The notes below the pieces were generated by a model. The model made no database searches. It had not been told where the DNA came from and worked only from the letters and a program-made list of their open reading frames with translations. Made by a program: the position numbers and the translations under genes. This document shows, piece after piece, positions 42,680-51,743 of a stretch of 64,000 nt of DNA (within the stretch, counting starts at the first letter, position 1; each line of letters begins with the position of its first letter). This DNA is from Herpetosiphon aurantiacus DSM 785 (lineage in GTDB: Bacteria > Chloroflexota > Chloroflexia > Chloroflexales > Herpetosiphonaceae). The stretch lies in NCBI GenBank assembly GCA_000018565.1, contig CP000875.1, positions 5,099,199 to 5,163,198 of the forward strand, written 5' to 3'.

Positions 42680-43786
42680 ACCTAATTGCAAGACTTGCTG
42701 ACTCCGTTCACGCCCACTGGTCGTCAGTTCAAGTTGTTGGCCTTGGCAGCGCACCAAACTTCGCCGCTGAGCCAGATCAAGCACTCGTTGCGCAAACTTG
42801 TTATTCCATTGCAATTCGCTTTGCAAATGGTCAATCGTGCTTTCATGGGCAGCGTCGGGGCTACCTTCGTGTTGCAACAGGTGCACCAAGAGCGTATCGG
42901 CAGCAAATTGAATTCGTTGGCGAGCCAAGCGCTGTGCCCGGGCAACCAAGCCTTGTTTGGAGCTGAACAACAAGGCCAAGCCAAATTCAACTCCGGTAAC
43001 TGTGGCAATTGCGCCTGCAACCGAGCCATTCAGCATAAAGGCTAAGCCAAAGCCAGCAACTGCGGCAATCGCTCCAGCCGCAATCGCCAAGCCAATCATC
43101 CACGGCAGGCGGTCGGTCAGCAAATAGGCCGTGGCCGCAGGCACAATCATCAAGGCCACCACCAAAATCGCGCCAACCGCCGTAAATGCACCAACCGTGG
43201 TAATTGAAACCACCGCCATCAGGCCATAGTGAATGAGAATTGGCGAAAAGCCAAGGGTTGCTGCTAAGCCAGCATCAAAAGTAGCCAATTTGAGTTCTTT
43301 GTAAAACACACTAATAAAAATCAAATTGATCAAACATAAGCAGCCCATGATCCACAGCGATTGCGGCCCTAAATCGGTTTCGCCAAGATACCAATGGTCG
43401 AAGCCGACAAACTCGATGTTGCCATAGAGCACCGCATCGGCATCAAGGTGAACATCGGCATAATATTTCGAGACGAGGAAGGTTCCCAAGGCAAACATAG
43501 CTGGAAACACAATCCCAATTGCCGATTCGCCGCCAACGCGCTGGGTATTTTTGAGCAACTCAACCAAGCCTACGGTAATCAGGCCTGCCAAGGCTGCCCC
43601 AAAAAAGCCTGCCAATAAACTTGGGCCTTGCGCAATGAAATAGCCCGCTACCAAGCCTGGCAAAATCGCATGGCTAATCGCGTCGGCCAGCATCGCCATG
43701 CGCCGCAAGATGAGAAAACAGCCAAGCGAGGCACAGGCAGCCGCCACCAAAATTCCAGTCAGAATAATTGCAAACGTGCTACTCAT
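42671..43786 (-). CDS. Mn/Zn ABC permease with C-terminal winged-helix extension
   Basis: A 371-residue ABC-3 family permease (MntB/ZnuB/TroD type). About eight or nine membrane segments span residues 1-~290. The motif RMAMLADAISHAILPGLVAG and ILIHYGLMAVVSITTVGAFT are typical. Residues ~295-371 form a soluble module (TIDHLQSELQWNNKFAQRVL, then RRSLVRCQGQQLELTTSGRE) that reads like a winged helix of the DtxR kind. Normal permeases stop near 280-300. Chlamydial YtgCR is a known permease-repressor fusion. Last gene of the operon, ended by twin hairpins. Confidence 0.88.
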   Translation of the reverse strand: MSSTFAIILTGILVAAACASLGCFLILRRMAMLADAISHAILPGLVAGYFIAQGPSLLAGFFGAALAGLITVGLVELLKNTQRVGGESAIGIVFPAMFALGTFLVSKYYADVHLDADAVLYGNIEFVGFDHWYLGETDLGPQSLWIMGCLCLINLIFISVFYKELKLATFDAGLAATLGFSPILIHYGLMAVVSITTVGAFTAVGAILVVALMIVPAATAYLLTDRLPWMIGLAIAAGAIAAVAGFGLAFMLNGSVAGAIATVTGVEFGLALLFSSKQGLVARAQRLARQRIQFAADTLLVHLLQHEGSPDAAHESTIDHLQSELQWNNKFAQRVLDLAQRRSLVRCQGQQLELTTSGRERSQQVLQLGRG

Positions 43787-43790
43787 TGGC

Positions 43791-44711
43791 TTATTCTCCT
43801 TTGGCTGGCTGAATTTCGCGGTTACGTGGCTCGTTGTTCAGCGAATGGTTTTGACGGATTTTCGCCCAAACCAAGCCACGGGCTGGCGCGAACAAGAGTG
43901 AAATAGTCACAATTGCGGTTAAGCTCAGGATAATCATTGGCCCAGTTGGCACATGCTGTTGCCCAAGGCTCAGCATGGTTCCGGCGATGCCTGCGCTTGC
44001 GCCAAACACGCCTGACAGCACCAACATCACGCTTAATCGATGCGTCCATTGACGCGCTGCAACCGCTGGCCCCACCAACATCGCCGCCATCAACACCACA
44101 CCCACCGTTTGCAAGCCAATCACGATTGCCACCACAATCAAACTGGTGAGCAAAATGCCCAGCCGATTGGGTGGAAAACCAAGGCTGGCGGCAAAGGCGG
44201 GATCAAACGCCAATAGCTTAAATTCTTTATACAGCAACACCAAACAGCCCAGTGCCAAACCACCCAAAATGCTCATCGTTAGCACGTCGGTAGCAACCAA
44301 GGTCGCTGCTTGGCCAAACAAAAAGCGATCAAGCCCAGCTTGGTTGGCATCGTTGCGCTTGGCAATATAGGTCAGCAGCAAAATCCCAACCCCAAAAAAG
44401 ACGCTCAGCACAATCCCCAAGGCGCTATCTTCGCTAATCCGCGTATCGCGCACAATGCGATTGATTACCAGCGTGCCAACCCAACCAGCAATGCCCGCCC
44501 CCAGCAAGAGCACAATCGGCGCTTTGGAGCCAGTCAATAAATAAGCGATGGCAATGCCTGGCAAAGCGGCATGCGAGAGCGCATCACCTAGCAAACCTTG
44601 GCGACGCAAGACCGCAAAACAGCCCAAAATGCCGCTGACAATGCCTAAGACCATGGCTCCCAAGGCCACATTGCGCAAGGTGTAATCGCGAAATAAATCT
44701 AAGATACTCAT
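43791..44711 (-). CDS. Mn/Zn ABC transporter permease
   Basis: A 306-residue ABC-3 family permease, the partner of the one downstream. Features: ILGCFAVLRRQGLLGDALSH followed by AALPGIAIAYLL, then GIVLSVFFGVGILLLTYIAK and VVAIVIGLQTVGVVLMAAML. Eight or so membrane segments. Its start overlaps the ATPase stop by 4 bp (ATGA), and it ends 4 bp before the next start. Two permeases in one operon suggest a heterodimeric channel. Confidence 0.9.
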   Translation of the reverse strand: MSILDLFRDYTLRNVALGAMVLGIVSGILGCFAVLRRQGLLGDALSHAALPGIAIAYLLTGSKAPIVLLLGAGIAGWVGTLVINRIVRDTRISEDSALGIVLSVFFGVGILLLTYIAKRNDANQAGLDRFLFGQAATLVATDVLTMSILGGLALGCLVLLYKEFKLLAFDPAFAASLGFPPNRLGILLTSLIVVAIVIGLQTVGVVLMAAMLVGPAVAARQWTHRLSVMLVLSGVFGASAGIAGTMLSLGQQHVPTGPMIILSLTAIVTISLLFAPARGLVWAKIRQNHSLNNEPRNREIQPAKGE

Positions 44712-45454
44712 GCAGCACCTCGAATCAGGCTTTGGGTTCGGCCACCATAGGTTTGGCTAATATTCTCGGGTGTCCAGATTGTTTTCATCGGACCAGCAGC
44801 GATCATGCGTACATTCAACAAGGCCACCCAATCAAAATATTCGGGGGCTGAATCAAGGTCGTGGTGCACGCAGATCACGGTTTTGCCGTCCGAGCGCAGT
44901 TGTTGCAATAGGCTGATGATCGCTCGTTCGGTCACGGCATCCACGCCGACAAACGGCTCATCCATCAGATAAAGTTGGGCACGTTGGGCCAAAGCGCGGG
45001 CCAAAAAGACCCGTTGTTGTTGGCCGCCGCTGAGCTGGCTAATTTGGCGTTGGGCAAAATCGGCCATGGCCAGTTGCTCTAAACAATGCAGCGCCCATTC
45101 GCGGTCGGCTTTGCTGGGTCGTTTGATCCAACCGAGTTGGCCGTAGGTTCCCATCAACACCACATCCAAGGCATTAGTCGGAAAATCCCAATCGACGCTG
45201 GAGCGTTGTGGCACATAGCCAACCATCCGGCGTGCTTTGGCATAGGGCTGGCCAAACATCTCGACCGTACCAGCCGCCACGGGCATCAAGCCAAGTGTCG
45301 CCTTGATCAAGGTTGATTTGCCTGCGCCATTTGGCCCAACAATCGCCGCCAACACGCCCGTTGGCACACTCAAATCAATATCCCACAACACCGGCTTATC
45401 TTGGTAGGCCACAGTTAAATCGTGAATTGCAAGCGGTTTTGCACTAGCGTTCAT
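44708..45454 (-). CDS. Mn/Zn ABC transporter ATPase
   Basis: A 248-residue ATPase of the MntA/ZnuC/TroB type. Walker A GPNGAGKS (~residue 39), signature [17 protein letters not shown], Walker B LYLMDEPFVGVD, switch His in CVHHDLD. AAGGAG lies nine bases before the ATG. The binding-protein gene lies upstream on the same strand, separated by a repeat element. Confidence 0.93.
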   Translation of the reverse strand: MNASAKPLAIHDLTVAYQDKPVLWDIDLSVPTGVLAAIVGPNGAGKSTLIKATLGLMPVAAGTVEMFGQPYAKARRMVGYVPQRSSVDWDFPTNALDVVLMGTYGQLGWIKRPSKADREWALHCLEQLAMADFAQRQISQLSGGQQQRVFLARALAQRAQLYLMDEPFVGVDAVTERAIISLLQQLRSDGKTVICVHHDLDSAPEYFDWVALLNVRMIAAGPMKTIWTPENISQTYGGRTQSLIRGAA

Positions 45455-45542
45455 ATGGTTTGGCTCCTTTATGAGGGGGCAGGAATGACTTACAAGGATA
45501 GGTTGTTAACAATGATTGGGTGGGATTTACCATCGATTGCCA

Positions 45543-45660
45543 TGCCCTCACCCCCTACCCCCCTCGCCCGCCGAGCGAGGCGAGGGGGAACCACCGGAGC
45601 ATGAGCGGTGGAACGCCCCTCGCCCACCGCAGTGGGAGAGGGTTGGGGTGAGGGAACGTT
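45543..45660. repeat. Dispersed palindromic repeat, copy C (inverted)
   Basis: An inverted copy of the element at 14123 and 20316: CCCTCACCCCC ... GGGTGAGGGAACGTT. It sits inside the metal transporter operon, between the binding-protein and ATPase genes, where its transcript could fold into a long hairpin and lower downstream expression. Confidence 0.8.
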
Positions 45661-45721
45661 ACAATTGGTTTTTCATCCAATGAACCATTACACCTAACCA
45701 CTGACTACTGGCCCCTCGTCA

Positions 45722-46639
45722 CTACTTCAACGCATTAACAATCGTGGTGACGTTATGGCGCACCATGCCGATATAGGTTCCTTCTTCAGTGCCAGCATCG
45801 CCCATGGCATCGGAGAACAACTCGCCACCGATCGCCACATCCCAGCCGCGTGATTGAACGGCTTTTTGGACAGCATTAATCGTGGTTTGGGGCACGCTGG
45901 ATTCGACAAAAATCGCTTTGATTTGGCGAGTTTGAATAAATTCGGCTAGGCTTTGGACATCGCCTGCCCCTGCTTCGCTAGCCGTACTCAACCCTTGCAA
46001 ACCGCGCACCTCAAAGCCATAGGCTGAGCCAAAGTAGCCAAAGGCATCGTGAGCCGTAATCAGCACACGGCTTTGGCTGGGCACGGTTGCAATCAAGGCC
46101 TTAACTTCTTCATCCAAGGCGGTCAGTTCTTGGGCGTAGGCAGCAGCGTTGCGCTGATAATCGGCTGCATGAGCTGGATCATAGCTCGCCAAGGTTTCAA
46201 CGATGATGGCAATCGTATCGCGCCATAAAATTACATCGAACCAAACATGCGGGTCGAAAGATTCGCCGCCAGTTGCATGCAAGCGGCTTTGATCGATTTG
46301 GCTGGTGACGGCAATCGTTGGTTTTTGGCGATTGAGCTTTTCGAGCATATCGGTCATGCGGCCTTCAAGCTCCAAGCCGCCATAAAAAATCAAATCAGCA
46401 TCATCGAGAATCCGCACATCGCCAACGCTGGGTTTGTAGAGGTGTGGGTCAACACCTGGCCCCATCAAGCCAAGCACTTCGACATGCTCGCCACCAACAT
46501 GCTTGACGACATCGGCAATCATGCCCACGGTTGCCGCTACCCGTAGCGGGGGATTAGCGCTGGTTTGTTGGGCAAAACTGCTAGGGCCACAACTTACCAG
46601 TAGCAATACCAGCAATACCAAAAGATTTTTTCGTTGCAT
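45722..46639 (-). CDS. Mn/Zn-binding lipoprotein (cluster A-I SBP)
   Basis: A 305-residue solute-binding protein of the MntC/TroA/ZnuA family. A lipoprotein signal peptide (MQRKNLLVLLVLLLVSCGPS) precedes the mature domain. The four metal ligands can be seen: His in GVDPHLYKPS, His in FDPHVWFD, Glu in FVESSVP, and Asp in GELFSDAMG. The H-H-E-D set and no His-rich loop favour Mn2+ over Zn2+, by analogy with MntC/PsaA. A DtxR-type operator lies ~34 bp upstream. Confidence 0.92.
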   Translation of the reverse strand: MQRKNLLVLLVLLLVSCGPSSFAQQTSANPPLRVAATVGMIADVVKHVGGEHVEVLGLMGPGVDPHLYKPSVGDVRILDDADLIFYGGLELEGRMTDMLEKLNRQKPTIAVTSQIDQSRLHATGGESFDPHVWFDVILWRDTIAIIVETLASYDPAHAADYQRNAAAYAQELTALDEEVKALIATVPSQSRVLITAHDAFGYFGSAYGFEVRGLQGLSTASEAGAGDVQSLAEFIQTRQIKAIFVESSVPQTTINAVQKAVQSRGWDVAIGGELFSDAMGDAGTEEGTYIGMVRHNVTTIVNALK

Positions 46640-46672
46640 AGAACTACCTCATTTTAATGATAAAATAAATTA

Positions 46673-46688
46673 TTTAGGCATACCTAAA
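46673..46688 (-). promoter_or_regulatory. DtxR/MntR-type operator upstream of metal-binding protein gene
   Basis: TTTAGGCATACCTAAA: perfect 6-bp arms around a 4-base centre. It resembles MntR/SirR/TroR boxes. It lies 34 bp before the start codon at 46639, in the promoter zone. Confidence 0.75.
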
Positions 46689-46710
46689 AGCGGTAAGTAA
46701 AAAAGAGCGT

Positions 46711-47382
46711 CTAAATTGAACGCTCGATTTGCACTTGAATGCGCGTTGCCAAGCGTGAATCAAGCACCTGTTGGGTTTGCTCAGCACCAACCCACAAGGT
46801 CAATGGGCCATCAAACGGTGCTCGGGCAATAATTGTAATAACGTTGTTGGGAGTTAAACCTAGATCCGCCAGGTAGCGCAAACGAGCAGCATCACGATCT
46901 TCAACCTCGACGATCCGCGCAATTTGATTCAGCTCCAACAAAGCCAATGAGCATGAATCACGCTGCGGAATACTGCCATCGCGGGCCGGAATGGGCGAAC
47001 CATGGGGATCAAATTGGGGATGCCCCAAATATTCGGCAATTCGTTCTTCCAGCGCTTCAGAGAGCACATGCTCCAACACTTCGGCCTCATCGTGAACTTC
47101 ATCCCACGACATGCCAAGGGCTTGCACCAAATAGAGTTCCAGCAAACGATGGTGACGAATCATCTCAAGCGCGATTTTCTCGCCAATCTCGGTGAGCCGC
47201 ACCCCATAACGAGCCTGATAATCGACTAATTCTAAACTCTCGAGCTTTTTGAGCATCTCGGTGATGGTGGGCGCACTAAACCCGAAGTAACTAGCCAGCC
47301 GACCGTTGGAGACAGGCGCTTCCTCTTGTTGAAGGGTATAAATTGCTTTCACATAATCTTGTACGCCTGCCGTAATTCGCAT
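46711..47382 (-). CDS. mntR: DtxR/MntR-family metal-dependent repressor
   Basis: A 223-residue regulator. The N-terminal winged helix (VSNGRLASYFGFSAPTITEM, then LKKLESLELVDY) and the dimerisation domain (HHRLLELYLVQALGMSWDEV, HDEAEVLEHVLSEALEERI) carry the family's metal ligands. The C-terminal ~75 residues form a FeoA/SH3-like domain (LADLGLTPNNVITIIARAPF). It represses Mn or Fe uptake genes when metal is bound. It sits beside the transporter it should control. A palindrome 20 bp upstream suggests autoregulation. Confidence 0.92.
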   Translation of the reverse strand: MRITAGVQDYVKAIYTLQQEEAPVSNGRLASYFGFSAPTITEMLKKLESLELVDYQARYGVRLTEIGEKIALEMIRHHRLLELYLVQALGMSWDEVHDEAEVLEHVLSEALEERIAEYLGHPQFDPHGSPIPARDGSIPQRDSCSLALLELNQIARIVEVEDRDAARLRYLADLGLTPNNVITIIARAPFDGPLTLWVGAEQTQQVLDSRLATRIQVQIERSI

Positions 47383-47401
47383 AACCTATCAATCCTTTCT
47401 T

Positions 47402-47416
47402 TTAGGTACCACCTAA
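47402..47416 (-). promoter_or_regulatory. DtxR/MntR-type operator upstream of mntR
   Basis: TTAGGTACCACCTAA: 6-bp arms around a 3-base centre, similar to the site at 46673. It lies 20 bp before the repressor start, so autoregulation is likely. Confidence 0.7.
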
Positions 47417-47603
47417 GTATAAAGTTGATTGAGGTTAAATGTCAAGTGGTTATCAAACGTGTGAGGATTCGGTCAGACAGCTGGCTATCGGCGATCAGAA
47501 CATTCGTAGGATTTCAATGATCCCTACATCCCATAGCCGATAGCCTCATTATCCTTAGTGGCTTTACTCCGATCCCCGATCCCCAACAACTGATCCCCAA
47601 TTG

Positions 47604-48938
47604 CTAATAAATTGGCAAATAGCGATCAAGCTCCCATTGCGAGACGTGGCGGCGGTAGGCATCCCATTCTTGGGTTTTGGCCTCGATATAGCGCTCGTAA
47701 ATGTGTTCACCCAAAGCTTCTTGGATCACACTATCACGTTTTAATTCTTCCAAAGCTTCGCCCAAGGAAACAGGCAAGGTTTTCAGGCCACGGGCAATTG
47801 GGTCAACGTGGTACAAATCTTCTTCGGCTGAGGGTGGTGGCATGAGTTTACGCTTAATCCCATCAAGGCCAGCAGCCAACATCACCGAGAAGGCCAAATA
47901 GGGGTTGGCCGATGGGTCGGGGCAGCGCAACTCAATCCGCGTGGCTTGGTTCGAGCGGCCAGCACTGATGCGCGGAATGCGCACGAGCGCTGATCGGTTG
48001 GTACGGCCCCAACTAACATAAATTGGTGCTTCATAGCCAGGCACAAGCCGTTTATAGGAGTTGACCAGCGGAGCCAGCACGGCGGTCATGCCCAAGGCAT
48101 GGTCAAGCAAGCCTGCGGTAAAATGCTGCGCCAACAACGATAAATTGTTGGTTTCGTGATCATGAAACTCATTGCGACCCGTTACGATCGATGACAAACT
48201 TTGATGAACATGCATACCCGACCCATTGATCCCAGCAATTGGCTTGGGCATAAAAGTGGCATGCAAGCCATTTAATTGGGCAATTGCCTTCAGTACCGTG
48301 CGAAAGGTGACGGTATGATCGGCGGTGGTCAAGGCATCGCCATATTCAAAATCAATTTCATGCTGGCCAATCGCTACTTCATGATGGCTCGCTTCGACTT
48401 TGATCCCGAAGGTTTGCAATGAAGCTACCATTTGGCGGCGAATATGGGTAGCATAATCAGTTGAAACATCAAAATAGCCCGCTGCATCGTGGGGCAACGG
48501 AATCAACTCGCCGTTCGGGCCTGGTTTAAACAAGAAAAATTCTAATTCAGGCCCAGTATTATAGATAAAGCCCAATTCGGCGGCTTGGGCCAGCGTGCGT
48601 TTGAGCACATGGCGCGGGTCGCCAGCAAATGGTTGATCATCAGGCGTGTAGACATCGCAAATAAACCGCGCGGTGATATAATCGCCGGTGCTCTCCCATG
48701 GAATCACCGCATAGGTATTGAGGTCGGGCACCAAATACATATCGCTTTCGGCGATGCGGGCAAAACCTTCAATCGATGAGCCATCGAACCATACACCATG
48801 GTCGAGTGCTTCGTGAATTTGCGAAACAGGAATCGTCACATTTTTAATAATCCCCACAATATCGGTAAATTGGAGATTAATAAACTGGACTTTTTGTTCG
48901 ACAATTTTTGCTAAAATTTCTTCTTTTGTGACTGGCAT
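47604..48938 (-). CDS. glnA: Glutamine synthetase, type I
   Basis: A 444-residue GS-I enzyme making glutamine from glutamate, ammonia and ATP in the cytoplasm. The N-terminus MPVTKEEILAKIVEQKVQFI and the beta-grasp loop VWFDGSSIEGFARIAESDMY are typical. Catalytic motifs: GPELEFFLF, HEVAIGQHEIDFEYGDA, GINGSGMHVHQSL, NRSALVRIPR and RCPDPSANPYLAFSVMLAAG. Length 444 fits the GSI-alpha (unadenylylated) type, as no adenylylation Tyr motif was seen. The ATG at 48938 has AAGGAG; longer starts were not used. Confidence 0.96.
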   Translation of the reverse strand: MPVTKEEILAKIVEQKVQFINLQFTDIVGIIKNVTIPVSQIHEALDHGVWFDGSSIEGFARIAESDMYLVPDLNTYAVIPWESTGDYITARFICDVYTPDDQPFAGDPRHVLKRTLAQAAELGFIYNTGPELEFFLFKPGPNGELIPLPHDAAGYFDVSTDYATHIRRQMVASLQTFGIKVEASHHEVAIGQHEIDFEYGDALTTADHTVTFRTVLKAIAQLNGLHATFMPKPIAGINGSGMHVHQSLSSIVTGRNEFHDHETNNLSLLAQHFTAGLLDHALGMTAVLAPLVNSYKRLVPGYEAPIYVSWGRTNRSALVRIPRISAGRSNQATRIELRCPDPSANPYLAFSVMLAAGLDGIKRKLMPPPSAEEDLYHVDPIARGLKTLPVSLGEALEELKRDSVIQEALGEHIYERYIEAKTQEWDAYRRHVSQWELDRYLPIY

Positions 48939-49183
48939 AACCTGAATGCTCCTTCGCTGACACCTAGCCACTGTGCATAATAGCCCAGTTGAGTTTGCTC
49001 ATTATAGGGCAAAATAGCCAAAAATACTTGCTCGTACTTTGGGCAACTTGCCCGAATTGGCCTAGCCTTTGATCGCTGACCCCTCGGAGCTTCAAGCGGC
49101 AATTGGTTCTTGTAAAAGTACGGCAAACCAGCATTTGACAAAATACGCCGTTACGAGTAGAATACTCAAGCCCTAAACCAAAC

Positions 49184-49260
49184 GGCGCATTCGTCTAGCG
49201 GCCTAGGACGTCACCCTTTCAAGGTGAAGATCACGGGTTCGAATCCCGTATGCGTCACCA
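49184..49260 (+). tRNA. tRNA-Glu (anticodon UUC)
   Basis: A 77-base cloverleaf with encoded CCA. Acceptor arm GGCGCAT pairs with ATGCGTC (one G-U). Anticodon stem TCACC/GGTGA encloses CTTTCAA, giving anticodon TTC. The T-arm CACGGGTTCGAATCCCGTA is canonical. A terminator follows. Confidence 0.95.
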
Positions 49261-49263
49261 TTT

Positions 49264-49296
49264 GCACTCACTGTCCACGCAGTGAGTGCTTTGTTT
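49264..49296 (+). terminator. Rho-independent terminator after tRNA-Glu
   Basis: GCACTCACTG (49264-49273) pairs with CAGTGAGTGC (49280-49289), followed by TTTGTTT. Confidence 0.9.
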
Positions 49297-49327
49297 TAAC
49301 TCCTCCCACACTCCATTTAACCAAAAC

Positions 49328-49357
49328 TTGACAATTCTTAATCGATTATGGTACTGT
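49328..49357 (+). promoter_or_regulatory. Possible promoter of sugar ABC operon
   Basis: A perfect TTGACA (49328-49333) is followed 18 bp later by a poor -10 (TACTGT, 49352-49357). It lies ~120 bp before the binding-protein gene. The -10 is weak, so this may be activator-dependent. Confidence 0.35.
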
Positions 49358-49473
49358 CTTGATTACTAAATCCAATGAAATAATAAAGTTTATTCAGTCC
49401 TCAATCGCATTGCTGCCCGCATCATCAACAAACAAGTTTCAATAATCCGCAACGTCCTAGACAGGAGTACGTT

Positions 49474-50763
49474 ATGGTTCGCAAATGGCGTTGGAAATTC
49501 GCTTTGGTTAGCCTATTAACGACCGTTTTAGCCGCGTGTGGTGGCGGCAGCGCAACCCAAGCTCCTACCACCAATCCCAATCGGGTCACGCTGACGATTG
49601 AAAGCTGGCGCAGCGACGACCAAAAGGTCTGGACTGAGCAGATTATCCCGCTATTTGAAAAGAGCCATCCTGATATTCATGTGGAGTTTCGGCCCACCGC
49701 GCCGACCGAATACAACGCAGCGCTCAATAGCAAACTAGAGGCTGGCACTGCTGGCGATCTGATCACCTGCCGGCCTTTTGATGTTTCATTAGGCTTGTAT
49801 ACTGCGGGGCATTTGACTGCACTCGACGATTTGCCAGGCATTGCCCATTTTAGCGATGTAGCCAAGAGCGCTTGGCAAACCGACGATGGCAAGACGCTCT
49901 TTTGCTTGCCAATGGCCTCGGTGATCCATGGCTTTATCTACAACAAAGCGATTTTTAACGAGCTAGGTTTGACTGAACCCAAAACTGTCGATGAGTTTTT
50001 CGCGGTGCTCGATAAAATTAAGCAAGATGGCCGCTATACACCATTGGTGATGGGTACTGCCGAGCAGTGGGAAGCAGCAACCATGGGCTTCCAAAACATC
50101 GGGCCAAATTATTGGTTTGGTGAAAATGGCCGTAAAGCGCTAATCGATGGCAGCGCCAAATTATCCGATGCGGCCTATGTTTCGACCTTAAAAGATTTGG
50201 CACGCTGGGGCGATTATTTGCCCGATGGCTTTGAAGCAGTCAAATATGCCGATGCTCAGATGTTGTTTGCCTCAGGCAAAGGGGCAATTTACCCCGCTGG
50301 CTCGTGGGATATTAGCTATTTCAACCAAAATGCCAAATTCGAGCTTGGCGCATTCAAAGCTCCGGTTGCCAAAGCCAATGATCAATGCTTCATCAGCGAC
50401 CATACCGATATTGGAATTGGGATTAATGCTAAGACTGCCCACATGGCTCAAGCCCGTACCTTCCTTGAGTGGATGACTGGGCCAGAATTTGCTGGCGAAT
50501 TCAGCAATGCCTTGCCTGGCTTCTTCAGCCTCTCGGATTATCCAGTGAGCTTGAAAAATCCCTTGGCCCAAACCTTTGTTGATTGGCGCAAACAGTGTCA
50601 ATCGACAATCCGCAATTCCTACCAAATTCTCTCACGCGGCGAGCCAAACCTCGAAAACGAACTCTGGCGGATCAGCGTTGGGGTGATTGATGGAACATTT
50701 GCGCCTGAAGATGCGGCCCAAGATCTGCAAAAGGGCTTAGATAATTGGTACAAAAAGCCCTAG
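49474..50763 (+). CDS. Sugar ABC transporter binding lipoprotein
   Basis: A 429-residue family 1 solute-binding protein (MalE/UgpB/GanX type). Lipobox LAAC in the signal peptide (KFALVSLLTTVLAACGGGS). The mature region has VTLTIESWRSDDQKVWTEQI, FEKSHPDIHVEFRPTAPTEY and GKGAIYPAGSWDISYF. It catches a mono- or oligosaccharide outside the cell for the two permeases downstream. A hairpin separates it from them. The ABC ATPase is not in this operon. Confidence 0.92.
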   Translation: MVRKWRWKFALVSLLTTVLAACGGGSATQAPTTNPNRVTLTIESWRSDDQKVWTEQIIPLFEKSHPDIHVEFRPTAPTEYNAALNSKLEAGTAGDLITCRPFDVSLGLYTAGHLTALDDLPGIAHFSDVAKSAWQTDDGKTLFCLPMASVIHGFIYNKAIFNELGLTEPKTVDEFFAVLDKIKQDGRYTPLVMGTAEQWEAATMGFQNIGPNYWFGENGRKALIDGSAKLSDAAYVSTLKDLARWGDYLPDGFEAVKYADAQMLFASGKGAIYPAGSWDISYFNQNAKFELGAFKAPVAKANDQCFISDHTDIGIGINAKTAHMAQARTFLEWMTGPEFAGEFSNALPGFFSLSDYPVSLKNPLAQTFVDWRKQCQSTIRNSYQILSRGEPNLENELWRISVGVIDGTFAPEDAAQDLQKGLDNWYKKP

Positions 50764-50778
50764 TTTGCCCAAAGTAAG

Positions 50779-50808
50779 GCTACCTCGCTGAATTATTGGC
50801 GAGGTAGC
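50779..50808 (+). terminator. Hairpin between sugar-binding and permease genes
   Basis: A 10-bp stem GCTACCTCGC/GCGAGGTAGC (50779-50788 with 50799-50808) without a T-run lies in the 68-bp spacer. As with the pstS-pstC hairpin, it probably favours high expression of the binding protein. Confidence 0.6.
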
Positions 50809-50831
50809 TGGTTTGTTGAAAGAGTTTGCCT

Positions 50832-51743
50832 ATGTTGCGCCCCAACAAATCGCGCCCACGCTGGCATATTGCGGTATTTCTAGCGCCAGCCCTGTTGCTG
50901 TATAGCATTGTGATGGTTTTCCCCTTGCTTGATACCTTGCGTTTGAGCTTGTTTAGCTCTAATGGCGAGAGTTTTGTTGGCTTAAGTAATTATCAACGCT
51001 TATTTACCGATAGCCAGTGGTGGCCCTATTTTTGGCGGGCACTCAAAAATACCGTGCTCTTTTTTATTTTACACATGGTGTTACAAAACCCCTTGGGCTT
51101 GTTGTTGGCAGCACTGTTGGATAGCAAAAACCTACGTGGGCGCAGCATCTACCGCACCCTGCTATTTTCGCCAACCATGCTTTCGTTTGTAATTGTGGGC
51201 TTTGTGTGGCAACTAATTCTTAGCCCAACTTGGGGCATTGCCCCAGCTATTAGTGAATTTTTGGGGGTGCGCTATCGGCCATGGCTCGGCTTAGAAAGCA
51301 CTTCGTTGCCAACAATTGCCTTAATTTCAATTTGGCAATTTGTCGGTATTCCCATGCTCTTTTTTATGACGGCGCTCTTGGCCGTGCCCCAAGATATTTT
51401 GGAAGCAGCGCGAGTTGATGGAGCGAGTGCTTGGCAATTGTTCTGGCGAGTCAAGTTTCCGCTAATCTTGCCAACCGTTGGGATTGTGAGCATTTTGACC
51501 TTTATTGGCAATTTTAATGCTTTCGATTTGGTTTATACCGCCAAGGGAGCGCTGGCCGGGCCAAACTTTTCGACCGATTTGCTCGGAACCTTCTTCTATC
51601 GCACCTTCTATGGCTTCCAACTGCAACTTGGCGATTATGCCATGGGTACGACGATTGCCGTGATCATTTTCTTAATTATCTTATTTGGCAGCCTGTTGTA
51701 TTTGCTGGGCTGGCAACGTAAGGTTGTAACCTATGAGCTCTAA
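50832..51743 (+). CDS. Sugar ABC transporter permease (MalF-type)
   Basis: A 303-residue inner-membrane permease with six segments (IAVFLAPALLLYSIVMVFPL first). The EAA motif is visible (ILEAARVDGASAWQLFWRVK followed by FPLILPTVG). The ATG at 50832 is chosen over a TTG two codons earlier; the ribosome site is weak. The end overlaps the next gene by 11 bp. Confidence 0.9.
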   Translation: MLRPNKSRPRWHIAVFLAPALLLYSIVMVFPLLDTLRLSLFSSNGESFVGLSNYQRLFTDSQWWPYFWRALKNTVLFFILHMVLQNPLGLLLAALLDSKNLRGRSIYRTLLFSPTMLSFVIVGFVWQLILSPTWGIAPAISEFLGVRYRPWLGLESTSLPTIALISIWQFVGIPMLFFMTALLAVPQDILEAARVDGASAWQLFWRVKFPLILPTVGIVSILTFIGNFNAFDLVYTAKGALAGPNFSTDLLGTFFYRTFYGFQLQLGDYAMGTTIAVIIFLIILFGSLLYLLGWQRKVVTYEL

